A DNA stretch of 64,000 nt from Sphingobacteriaceae bacterium (GTDB taxonomy: Bacteria > Bacteroidota > Bacteroidia > Sphingobacteriales > Sphingobacteriaceae): NCBI GenBank assembly GCA_029266635.1, contig JAQSWM010000003.1:294772-358771 (forward strand). Reading direction: 5' to 3'. The first letter of the stretch is position 1. Each line of letters opens with the position of its first letter. Below the pieces are notes generated by a model. It was not told where the DNA came from. It saw only the letters and a list, made by a program, of their open reading frames with translations, and ran no database searches. Of the stretch, positions 44,476-52,755 are shown piece by piece. The translations under genes and the position numbers were made by a program.

Positions 44476-44626
44476 GGTTAAGTTTACTTCGGAAAAGTAA
44501 GGATTTTTGTTTTGCCAACGATGGTTTGTGGCTGGCAAAAATGACATTCCCTCAACCTATTAAATTGTTGCTGCACACAAGGATCACTAACAAACTTTTA
44601 ACTTCGAAATTTCGTTTATTAATCTA

Positions 44627-45727
44627 ATGCGGGGCCATAACTTCTCAAAATTTACACCAAACGAATTGCCGAAAGGTGGCTTCGAAGAACTGCTCAAACT
44701 GTTTCTCGAACTGCTTAATTATACCTCAGGCGATGCCAACGAGGCACTTGCGTGGATGAATGAGCTGGATAAACAGTACAAGCTTACCACGGATGAATAT
44801 GGGATGGGCGACTTCATTGAGGATCTCAAGAACAAAGGTTACCTGGGCAATGATGACGAGAATCCGGGTGGTTTTAAGATAACTGCGAAAACCGAGCAGG
44901 GCATCAGGCGGTCTGCTTTGGAGGAGATTTTCGGTAAGCTGAAGAAGTCCGGAAAGGGAAGCCACAACACCAATATTTCTGGTTTAGGCGAGGAGAAGAA
45001 TGCCGACAGGCGTGAATACCAGTTCGGCGACAGCCTGGATCAGATAGACATGACCGCTTCTATTCATAATGCCCAGGTCAGTCATGGCATAGGCGATTTC
45101 AGCATGACCGAACGCGATCTGGAAGTTGAAGAAAAAGATTACAAAACCCTCAGCTCAACGGTGCTGATGATCGATATTTCCCACTCGATGATTTTGTACG
45201 GCGAAGACCGGATAACCCCTGCGAAGAAAGTTGCCATGGCTCTTGCCGAGCTCATCCGCACCAAATACCCGAAAGACACGCTTGATATTGTGGTGTTCGG
45301 GAATGACGCCTGGCCCATCACTTTGAAGGACCTGGCGTATTTACAAGTCGGGCCGTATCACACAAATACCTATGCCGGCCTTGAGCTTGCCGTTGACCTG
45401 TTGCGCCGCCGCAAAACGCACAACAAGCAGATTTTCATGATCACCGACGGTAAGCCAACTTGCCTGAAAGAAGGAGCGAAGTATTATAAGAACAGCATCG
45501 GACTTGACCGAAAGGTGGTGAATAAAACCTTGAACATGGCGGCTCAATGTAAGCGGCTTGGTATCCCGATCACCACTTTTATGATTGCCCGCGACCCGTA
45601 CCTTCAGCAATTTGTAAGGCAGTTCACGGAGGTAAATGGCGGAAAAGCTTTTTACAGTTCGCTGAAAGGCTTAGGAGAATATATTTTTGAAGACTACATC
45701 CGGAACAGGAGAAGGACGGTGAGATAG
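44627..45727 (+). CDS. von Willebrand factor A domain protein, partner of the downstream AAA ATPase
   Basis: 366 residues. An N-terminal helical part (1-165) precedes a vWA domain (about 175-355). The metal-ion-dependent adhesion site is Asp183-Ile-Ser185-His-Ser187, followed by MITDGKPT. No signal peptide: cytoplasmic. Together with the AAA gene 146 bp downstream it makes a vWA/MoxR-like pair; such pairs act as chaperones that load cofactors or metals into target complexes (family knowledge). The target is unknown. Confidence 0.9.
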   Translation: MRGHNFSKFTPNELPKGGFEELLKLFLELLNYTSGDANEALAWMNELDKQYKLTTDEYGMGDFIEDLKNKGYLGNDDENPGGFKITAKTEQGIRRSALEEIFGKLKKSGKGSHNTNISGLGEEKNADRREYQFGDSLDQIDMTASIHNAQVSHGIGDFSMTERDLEVEEKDYKTLSSTVLMIDISHSMILYGEDRITPAKKVAMALAELIRTKYPKDTLDIVVFGNDAWPITLKDLAYLQVGPYHTNTYAGLELAVDLLRRRKTHNKQIFMITDGKPTCLKEGAKYYKNSIGLDRKVVNKTLNMAAQCKRLGIPITTFMIARDPYLQQFVRQFTEVNGGKAFYSSLKGLGEYIFEDYIRNRRRTVR

Positions 45728-45830
45728 AGAGTCGGGAAGTCAGAGAAGACCGGAAGTCGGGAAGACCGAGGCTAGAAAAGACGGTACTGTCAGACTTTCG
45801 GACAACTAAAAGTATCGGACTTTCGGACCA
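45728..45830. repeat. Short degenerate direct repeats between the vWA and AAA genes
   Basis: GTCGGGAAGTCAGAGAAGACC is followed by GGAAGTCGGGAAGACCG and then two copies of a TCGGACTTTCGGAC-like unit. It is a low-complexity stretch in the 146-bp gap. No terminator is apparent, so the vWA and AAA genes may still be co-transcribed. Confidence 0.6.
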
Positions 45831-45873
45831 ATAAAAAAGAGCAAGAAACAGACTTGCGGACTAAATAGAAACA

Positions 45874-47385
45874 ATGCACGAAAACATACAAACACTTGCA
45901 CAACTAAAAGCATCGGGTTACCGGCCGCGAACTGTTAAGCAGGAGCTGCGGGAAAATCTGATCGCTCAGCTTAGAAATAAAGAAGCGGGCTTTGAGGGGA
46001 TCATCGGCTATGAAGATACCGTAATGCCTGATCTGCAAACCGCTATTTTGTCTCAACACAATATCCTGTTGCTTGGCTTACGCGGGCAGGCAAAAACCCG
46101 TATCGCACGGCTCATGATCAATCTGCTGGATGAATATGTGCCTTACATTGCCGGTTCAGAGTTGTTCGACGATCCGCTGGAGCCGATTTCCTGGTATTCA
46201 CGTAATCAGATTGCAACCCTCGGCGACGAAACACCCATTGCCTGGCTGCACCGCTCCGAGCGCTATACAGAAAAGCTCGCCACCCCCGACGTAACAGTCG
46301 CTGATTTGATCGGCGATGTGGATCCTATTAAAGCTGCTACTTTGAAGCTTACGTATTCGGATGAGCGGGTGATCCACTTCGGGCTTATCCCACGGGCGCA
46401 CCGCGGCATTTTCGTCATAAACGAATTGCCCGACTTGCAGGCCCGCATCCAGGTCGCACTTTTCAATATCCTTCAGGAAAAGGACATTCAGATTCGTGGC
46501 TTTAAACTGCGCTTGCCGTTGGACATCCAATTTGTGTTCACCGCCAATCCTGAAGATTACACGAACCGCGGCTCTATCGTTACCCCGTTGAAAGACCGTA
46601 TCGAAAGCCAGATCCTCACCCACTATCCGCGAAGCGTGGAGATTTCGAGAAAGATCACGCAACAGGAGGCACGCCTTACACCTTTCCAAAAAGAGTTCGT
46701 GGAATCGGATGGGCTGGTGAAGGACCTGGTAGAGCAGATTGCCTTTGAGGCACGTAATTCTGAATACGTAGATAAAAAATCCGGTGTTTCTGCACGTCTG
46801 ACTATCACTGCATATGAAAACCTCATCAGTAACTCCGAGCGGCGAATGCTCATCAATGGCGAGAACCGGACTTTTGTACGTATTTCGGATTTTCTTGGAG
46901 TGATCCCGGCAATCACCGGGAAGATAGAATTGGTGTATGAAGGCGAACAGGAAGGCCCGGCGAAGGTTGCCAACATCCTGGTAGGGAAAGCTATCAAAAC
47001 GCTGATGGCGCAATACTTCCCCGATCCTGAAAAGCTGAAGAAGTCGAAAGGAGTGAATCCGTACGCCGAGATCATCAACTGGTTTGGCTCCGGCAACGGC
47101 ATCAACATTCTGGATGACCTTTCGGACAAGGATTATCTTGGTGCCTTACAATCTGTGCCGGGCTTGAAGGGCCTGGTAAAGCAGTTTCATCCGCGGCTAA
47201 GCGAAAATCAGCAGTACTTGCTGATGGAATTCCTGCTTCATGGACTCGCAGAGTTTTCGCAGGTCAGTAAATCATATCTCGACAACGGTTTCGCATTTTC
47301 TGATATGTTCAACAGCTTGTTCAACTCGGAATTTGATGAAGAAGAGGATGACGATTACGATGACAATGACAGAGGGAGATACTAA
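45874..47385 (+). CDS. MoxR/magnesium-chelatase-like AAA+ ATPase
   Basis: 503 residues. Walker A is Gly68-Leu-Arg-Gly-Gln-Ala-Lys74-Thr75. The Walker B position reads IFVINELPD, with Asn183 where Asp is normal and the catalytic Glu184 kept. The region TANPEDYTNRGSIVTPLKDRI holds sensor 1 and the arginine finger area. A helical lid follows (about 300-400), and the C-terminus is highly acidic (EEEDDDYDDNDRG). It probably works with the upstream vWA protein. I recall the NEL sequence from relatives, so it seems a family trait, not a mutation. Confidence 0.9.
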   Translation: MHENIQTLAQLKASGYRPRTVKQELRENLIAQLRNKEAGFEGIIGYEDTVMPDLQTAILSQHNILLLGLRGQAKTRIARLMINLLDEYVPYIAGSELFDDPLEPISWYSRNQIATLGDETPIAWLHRSERYTEKLATPDVTVADLIGDVDPIKAATLKLTYSDERVIHFGLIPRAHRGIFVINELPDLQARIQVALFNILQEKDIQIRGFKLRLPLDIQFVFTANPEDYTNRGSIVTPLKDRIESQILTHYPRSVEISRKITQQEARLTPFQKEFVESDGLVKDLVEQIAFEARNSEYVDKKSGVSARLTITAYENLISNSERRMLINGENRTFVRISDFLGVIPAITGKIELVYEGEQEGPAKVANILVGKAIKTLMAQYFPDPEKLKKSKGVNPYAEIINWFGSGNGINILDDLSDKDYLGALQSVPGLKGLVKQFHPRLSENQQYLLMEFLLHGLAEFSQVSKSYLDNGFAFSDMFNSLFNSEFDEEEDDDYDDNDRGRY

Positions 47386-47396
47386 TTAACACATTT

Positions 47397-47452
47397 GTCA
47401 CGCTGAGCGGAGTCGAAGCGCATATCCACCTTTCGATTCCGCTCAAGGTGAC
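47397..47452. repeat. Palindromic repeat with TGAGCGGAGTCGAA core
   Basis: GTCACGCTGAGCGGAGTCGA (from 47397) is matched by an imperfect reverse complement, TTCGATTCCGCTCAAGGTGA (from 47432). It fills the gap before the phosphoesterase gene. Fragments of the same unit occur at 29629 and 38838. Confidence 0.75.
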
Positions 47453-47463
47453 CCAATTCACTC

Positions 47464-48711
47464 ATGCTAAACCGCCTTCCTTTTCTTATCATAATTTCCG
47501 TCCTGCTGCTGCTTTTAGATTTTTATCTCTATAAAGCTTTGTTGGCTGTCTTTCCGAAATTACGTGACAAATACCGCCGCAGCTTTAGCCGAATCTGGTG
47601 GGGATATTCAGCGCTGCTGCTCCTTGGAGTGTTCTCGAGTATTTTCTTCAGCATTCCGCTTGTTGTGAGGGCAATTACGCTGGTGGCTTTTTTCATCAGC
47701 TTTGTTTCCAAGGTGGTGCTGTTAATTTTCGTGTTGTTTGATGACCTGAGGCGGTTGGTTCTGTCCCTATTTCGCAGATCCGCTTCCAGGAAGCCCGAGC
47801 CAGGGACTGATAATGCCGAAAAGATCCCCCGCTCTGAATTCCTGGTAAAAGCAGGCATCGCGGTAGCTTCTGTGCCCTTTGCTTCAATTGCTTATGGAGT
47901 AGCTTCCGGAGCTTACGATTACCAGTTGAGGCGGGAAGCACTCTATTTAAAAAATCTTCCACGTGCTTTCGAAGGGATGAAGCTCGGCCAGATTTCTGAT
48001 GTGCACTCGGGCAGTTTTTACAACAAGAGAGCAGTAACCGGAGGGGTCGATATGCTGCTGGCAGAGAAGCCTGATGTGATTTTCTTTACCGGCGATATCG
48101 TGAATAACATCGCATCAGAAATGCGGGACTATCAGGATATTTTTTCCAAAGTGAAGGCTCCGCTGGGAGTGTTCTCTGTGCTGGGAAATCACGACTACGG
48201 GGATTATTATTACGGAAAGGAGCCATCCGCCGCTAAGGCAAAGAACCTGGAGAACGTGAAGAAGATTCACGGTCTGATGGGCTGGGATTTGCTGCTGGAT
48301 GAACACCGAAGGTTGAAAGTTAACAACGAGGAGATCGGGATTTTAGGCTGCCAGAACTGGGGAGCCGGCCGCTTCATCCAAAAGGGAGATCTGGTAAAAA
48401 CATTAAAAGGCACAGACGATCTGCCTGTAAAATTGCTCATGTCGCACGATCCATCTCACTGGCGGGCGCAGATCCTAAATCATCCTGATATTGACGCAAC
48501 TTTTAGCGGCCATACGCACGGGATGCAGTTTGGCGTACGCACAAAAGAGTATCAGTGGAGCCCGGTGGAGTATATTTATAAGGAGTGGGCAGGCTTTTAC
48601 AGGGAAGGGCATCAGCAGCTTTACGTCAACGTAGGGTATGGGTTTTTGGGCTATCCCGGCAGGGTTGGTATTTTACCTGAAATTACGATATTTGAATTAA
48701 AGCGGGGTTGA
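47464..48711 (+). CDS. Membrane-anchored metallophosphoesterase
   Basis: 415 residues. Three N-terminal helices (about 5-25, 40-60, 65-90) anchor a calcineurin-like domain (about 165-400). The metal-site motifs in order are DVHSG, FFTGDIVNN, LGNHDYGD, MSHDPSHW and FSGHTHGM. The domain is like YkuE/LpxH-type phosphoesterases; the substrate is unknown, but a lipid phosphate is plausible. The neighbouring UbiA-like gene starts 14 bp downstream, so the two are co-transcribed. Confidence 0.9.
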   Translation: MLNRLPFLIIISVLLLLLDFYLYKALLAVFPKLRDKYRRSFSRIWWGYSALLLLGVFSSIFFSIPLVVRAITLVAFFISFVSKVVLLIFVLFDDLRRLVLSLFRRSASRKPEPGTDNAEKIPRSEFLVKAGIAVASVPFASIAYGVASGAYDYQLRREALYLKNLPRAFEGMKLGQISDVHSGSFYNKRAVTGGVDMLLAEKPDVIFFTGDIVNNIASEMRDYQDIFSKVKAPLGVFSVLGNHDYGDYYYGKEPSAAKAKNLENVKKIHGLMGWDLLLDEHRRLKVNNEEIGILGCQNWGAGRFIQKGDLVKTLKGTDDLPVKLLMSHDPSHWRAQILNHPDIDATFSGHTHGMQFGVRTKEYQWSPVEYIYKEWAGFYREGHQQLYVNVGYGFLGYPGRVGILPEITIFELKRG

Positions 48712-48725
48712 CCAGCCGCTCATAA

Positions 48726-49601
48726 ATGAAGAAAATCCTTCGGCAGGCACTCGATTTTTTACTATTCAGCAACCTGTTTATGGCCTTGTGCGCAGTGGCA
48801 CAAGTGATGGTTACCTATAAACTGCTTCGGGCAAAACCCGACATTTATGTGTTAGGCCTGCTGTTTTGTTCAACCCTCTCCATTTACAATTTCGCTATAA
48901 TCCTTTCAAAACCGAAGAACGCTGAGCGGTCGCCATTCAGGCGGGTACGGTGGTTTTATCTGCACTATCGTCTGATGATCTCGCTTACAATAGTGGCAGT
49001 GCTGTCGCTCATTCCGATTACGTTGTTCCTGTCGCCAACTTCGCAATTCCTTCTGGTTTTTTTGGGAGTGATTTCTGTGGCCTATAATCTGCCAATTTTT
49101 ACTATAAATGAAAAGAGCTTCGGGTTGCGGAATATCCCAGGAGTTAAGTTGTTTTTGATAGCGCTGGTGTGGTCGTTAAGTTGTGTGATTTTGCCAGTGC
49201 TGGAATTGGAAAGCCATCGCACAGTTGCCATTTCAGCCAGCGACAGTACGCTTCTTTTGGCGAAGCGCTTCCTGTTTATCGCCGCTCTGGCAGTTCCATT
49301 TGATCTACGTGATCTTTTTCAGGATAAAAACAATGATCTAAAAACCATCCCCGTAATGCTTGGGGAGCGGAACGCTTACATGTTTTGCTTGCTGTTGCTG
49401 GCCATTTACACGGTTTTATTGTTTCTGTTCACCAATGCGCCAGATCTCAACTTTATCGCCTTAACCGTTACCACGATTCTGGCGGGCTGGCTCATTTTCA
49501 AATCTGATCATAAGAAGAACGAGTACTATTATTTCTTCTATCTGGATGGGATATTGATCATGCAATATTTGATGCTGGAAGGCTTTGGGCTGTTGAAATA
49601 G
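48726..49601 (+). CDS. UbiA-like membrane protein, divergent
   Basis: 291 residues with eight to nine hydrophobic helices arranged as in UbiA prenyltransferases. The second acidic motif is present in the form FDLRDLFQDKNNDLKTIP (about 197-214). The first motif (NxxxDxxxD), expected near residue 55, is replaced by SIYNFAIILSKPKNAE without the aspartates. It may therefore be inactive, or use another acceptor. It follows the phosphoesterase gene by 14 bp, which suggests lipid-linked metabolism. The function is not known. Confidence 0.75.
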   Translation: MKKILRQALDFLLFSNLFMALCAVAQVMVTYKLLRAKPDIYVLGLLFCSTLSIYNFAIILSKPKNAERSPFRRVRWFYLHYRLMISLTIVAVLSLIPITLFLSPTSQFLLVFLGVISVAYNLPIFTINEKSFGLRNIPGVKLFLIALVWSLSCVILPVLELESHRTVAISASDSTLLLAKRFLFIAALAVPFDLRDLFQDKNNDLKTIPVMLGERNAYMFCLLLLAIYTVLLFLFTNAPDLNFIALTVTTILAGWLIFKSDHKKNEYYYFFYLDGILIMQYLMLEGFGLLK

Positions 49602-49705
49602 TCTCTTATCATTTATAAGGCAGTCGCTCAATTCTTTTTTATGTTGTATTATTGGCGCCAGCTTAATGTATTCTGACTCAAACAGATACTTGCTTCGTAA
49701 AGTTG

Positions 49706-51796
49706 ATGAGATTTTTTGCCGGTTTCCTATCTTGTGTTTTACTGCTGTTTGCCGGTGGCCTGCGTGCCCAAAGTTCTTTGATGGCCGACAGTACCTACAA
49801 ATCTATTCAAAAGATAAAGGATGATTCTGTGCGGATAGATAAGTCCCTGGAATATCTCGCAAAGCTCACTATCGAAAAATCGAACAAAGCATCTGCTCTC
49901 AAAGAATCAATGTTGAAGCACGCAAGGCAGCAAAGCGACAATTTGACGATCGGCAGAATATTTAGCACAACAGGTTTTAGTTACCTGAGCTCGGGCAGTT
50001 TTGATCTTGCTTACGCAGAATATATCAAGGCATTGCCTTTACTGAACAAATATGGAAAGCCTAAGCAGAAAGTCAGAGTACATCAGGATTTGATGTGGAT
50101 ACAGTTCCAGATGAAAGACTATGATAAAGCAGAAAAAAATTTGCAAACTGCTCTTAACATCGCGGAAGCTAATAACCTGAAAGATAAGCAGGCGGAAGTA
50201 TATAACATGTTTGGCATTTTGTACGATAGCCAGTTACAATATGAAAAAGCAGTATCGTATTACAGCCATGCTCTTGAAATCAATAAGAAATACGGGACCA
50301 GGTTCAACGAGATAAGTTCGCTCGTAAACCTGGCAATCAGTCAGCGCCGGCTAAAGCGATATTCGCAAGCTATGGAGAATTTACACCTGGCCAAAGCGAT
50401 AGCAGATTCGGTGAACAATGAATATTTTACGCAGTCAATTTTGCAGAATATTGGTGAACTGGCGTATGATATGAAGGATTATGACACCGCCGAAAAGTAT
50501 ATTCTGCTTGCAGCTAAAGGTTCAAAAAACAATCCAGAGCCGGTGCTGAGGACCGGTTTGTTAGCACTATTGAAGAATATCTACAAGCAGAAAGGCGATT
50601 ACAAGAATGCTTTCCTTTACTCCGATTCGCTGGCAAAAATTAATAACACCATGTTCGCGAAGGATAAAACTGCTCAGGTGAGAGATTTGGAGGCTAAGTA
50701 CCAAAGCCAACTGAAAGATCAGCGCCTGGAAGCGCAGGTGCTTGCGTCGGTGAGGCAGCAGCAAGAGTTAGATCTAAAAAAGCGGCTGTTACAGCTAAGT
50801 GGAAAGGAAAATGAAATACAAGCTCTTGAGCTTTTGGAAAAACGTTCTCAGTTGCAGAATGAACAATTGAAGCAAGCTTCGTTGAGAGAAAAGGAAGCTT
50901 TGCTTTATCAACTGAAAACTAAAGACAAGAACAAACAAATAGCCAGGCAACAAGATGAAATTAATACGAGTGCTAATTTCAGGTTTTTCCTGATCATTGG
51001 GTTGGTTTTCGTTCTGCTTTTAGCCATTTTATCTTTTTACAGCTACGGCAAAACCAATAAGCTGAACAAGATTATCTCTGCTCAAAAACATGAGCTCGAA
51101 GTAACCGGACAGGTAAAAGACCGGATATTTAGCGTGGTAAGCCACGATATGCGAGCGCCTATAAACACGCTAATTGCGTTTACGCAACTTCTGGAATATG
51201 GTGAGGTAACGTCCGATAACATGGTGAGGTACGCTGCTCAGCTGAAGATGTCGTTGAATCACACATCAGTTTTGATGGATAATCTGCTGAACTGGGCATC
51301 CAGCCAAATGCAGGGATTTAAACCCAATATTGTAGTTTTCGATGTGAACCTGATCGCTTCAGAGGTTATTAATTCGCTGCAGACCCAGGCAACCGTTAAA
51401 GAGATCACAATACAAAATAAGATACCTTCGGGAACGCTGATTTCGGCAGACATCAACATGACGCAGCTTGTGTTACGAAACCTGATCAGCAACTCGGTCA
51501 AGTACTCTCACGCAAATGGGAATATTGTACTGAATGCGAAGGCGGGAGGAGAGAAGGTGAATATTACTGTAACAGATAAGGGTACAGGAATGCCGGGCGA
51601 GATTGTCCAGCAGTTTAATAGCAATAACTATTTGCAGTTTCTTGAAAGCACGCCTGGTACAAATAAGGAGAAAGGAACCGGCTTGGGTTTGGTATTGTGT
51701 AAGAACTTCACAACACTGATGTGCGGCGAGATTTCAGTTAAAAGTGAGAAGGGTAGCGGAAGTAAATTCTCAGTTGTGCTTCCTAAAGCGGCCTAG
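49706..51796 (+). CDS. TPR-containing sensor histidine kinase
   Basis: 696 residues from the ATG at 49706; a TTG at 49703 is not needed. A signal peptide ends at GGLRAQ. Tetratricopeptide repeats cover about 70-310 in the periplasm, then a coiled coil (310-420), one membrane helix (about 427-450), a HisKA domain with His480 in SHDMRAPINTL, and a HATPase domain with NLISNSVKYS, DKGTGMPG and GTGLGLVLCKN. The gene meets the LytTR regulator gene tail to tail with one base between, so they probably form a signalling pair. Confidence 0.92.
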   Translation: MRFFAGFLSCVLLLFAGGLRAQSSLMADSTYKSIQKIKDDSVRIDKSLEYLAKLTIEKSNKASALKESMLKHARQQSDNLTIGRIFSTTGFSYLSSGSFDLAYAEYIKALPLLNKYGKPKQKVRVHQDLMWIQFQMKDYDKAEKNLQTALNIAEANNLKDKQAEVYNMFGILYDSQLQYEKAVSYYSHALEINKKYGTRFNEISSLVNLAISQRRLKRYSQAMENLHLAKAIADSVNNEYFTQSILQNIGELAYDMKDYDTAEKYILLAAKGSKNNPEPVLRTGLLALLKNIYKQKGDYKNAFLYSDSLAKINNTMFAKDKTAQVRDLEAKYQSQLKDQRLEAQVLASVRQQQELDLKKRLLQLSGKENEIQALELLEKRSQLQNEQLKQASLREKEALLYQLKTKDKNKQIARQQDEINTSANFRFFLIIGLVFVLLLAILSFYSYGKTNKLNKIISAQKHELEVTGQVKDRIFSVVSHDMRAPINTLIAFTQLLEYGEVTSDNMVRYAAQLKMSLNHTSVLMDNLLNWASSQMQGFKPNIVVFDVNLIASEVINSLQTQATVKEITIQNKIPSGTLISADINMTQLVLRNLISNSVKYSHANGNIVLNAKAGGEKVNITVTDKGTGMPGEIVQQFNSNNYLQFLESTPGTNKEKGTGLGLVLCKNFTTLMCGEISVKSEKGSGSKFSVVLPKAA

Positions 51797-51797
51797 C

Positions 51798-52574
51798 TTA
51801 TTCTCCTGACCGCGACAAAACTCTATCATTTACTACCCGGTCAATAAGCTCCTGCCGGGAAACAGCGCTGAGCGGAACTATTTGTTTGTTAGACAGGTGA
51901 GCTTCGTTTGCGGTGATGGTTACCACATGTTCCAGTCCTACAATAAATTGTTTATGGATGCGCATAAATAATGCATCGGGTAATTGCTTTTCGAGATTTT
52001 TCAGGTTAATCAACGTTACATGCATATTGTCTACGCTGAATATTTTTGAATAGTCGCCTAGGCTCTCAATGTAAAGAACTTCTGAGTAACGGATTTTGGT
52101 AATGCCTTGTGTTTCTTTGATAAAAAAGTAATCTGAAGAGTTTGCCTCTCGTATCCGTATCTCGTCTTCAGGTTTCAACATTGATGAGCCATTTGCCTTT
52201 CCCACAGCGTCTTTTAGTTCAAGGTATTCTATCGCTTTGTTTGCGGCTTTATAGAATCGCTCGAAGGTTAGTGGCTTTACTACAAAATCCACAATATCCA
52301 GATTGAAGCTTTCTACTGCATATTCAAAGTGCGAGGTGATAAACACAAAAACAGGAGGGTTTCTCAGGCCTTTTCTCAAGCCAATCCCGGAAAGGTCCGG
52401 CATGTCGATATCGGAAAAAACGATATCAATCTGATGTTGCTCTAGCGCAATGGCGGCCTCGTGCCCATCGCTGCAAATAGCTACCACCTCAATACTTCCA
52501 ATCTTTTTTAAATGCTGTAAAATTAAATCCCGGTCTATCAGGTTGTCATCGGCAACGAGGCAACGATACTTCAT
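51798..52574 (-). CDS. LytTR family response regulator
   Basis: 258 residues. The receiver domain has acidic residues Asp9/Asp10, the phosphorylation site Asp55 in FSDIDMPD, and Lys100 in FVVKPL. A LytTR DNA-binding domain (about 150-250, YIESLGDYSKIF and MRIHKQFIVGLEHV) follows. The partner is probably the convergent TPR kinase. The gene is read away from the adhesin gene at 52756; the two share a 181-bp upstream region with a direct repeat, so the regulator may control itself and the adhesin (inference). Confidence 0.93.
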   Translation of the reverse strand: MKYRCLVADDNLIDRDLILQHLKKIGSIEVVAICSDGHEAAIALEQHQIDIVFSDIDMPDLSGIGLRKGLRNPPVFVFITSHFEYAVESFNLDIVDFVVKPLTFERFYKAANKAIEYLELKDAVGKANGSSMLKPEDEIRIREANSSDYFFIKETQGITKIRYSEVLYIESLGDYSKIFSVDNMHVTLINLKNLEKQLPDALFMRIHKQFIVGLEHVVTITANEAHLSNKQIVPLSAVSRQELIDRVVNDRVLSRSGE

Positions 52575-52628
52575 GCAGTTTATTATCGGTTGGATAAATG
52601 TATAGATTTTTATTTAATCTATTAATAG

Positions 52629-52661
52629 TACTGTTTCGTCTACTATATAATACGTTTCATC
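52629..52661. promoter_or_regulatory. Candidate LytTR-binding direct repeat in the divergent gap
   Basis: TACTGTTTCGTC (52629-52640) and TACGTTTCATC (52651-52661) are direct repeats with a 21-bp period, two helix turns, as LytTR regulators prefer. Further right, CAGAC/GTCTG (52699-52703, 52711-52715) and ACCCA/TGGGT (52704-52708, 52714-52718) interlock as two small dyads. Confidence 0.4.
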
Positions 52662-52755
52662 AAATAAGCAAAAATCATAGCAATAGATATAGCAATTTCA
52701 GACACCCAAAGTCTGGGTATAAGCTTTTGTCACATCTTAAAACAAAATAATACAC

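Noticed and set aside
46198..47013. 271-codon open frame on the minus strand inside the AAA ATPase gene
   Set aside because: The plus strand encodes a clear AAA+ protein through this region; the opposite frame lacks stops because of codon bias.
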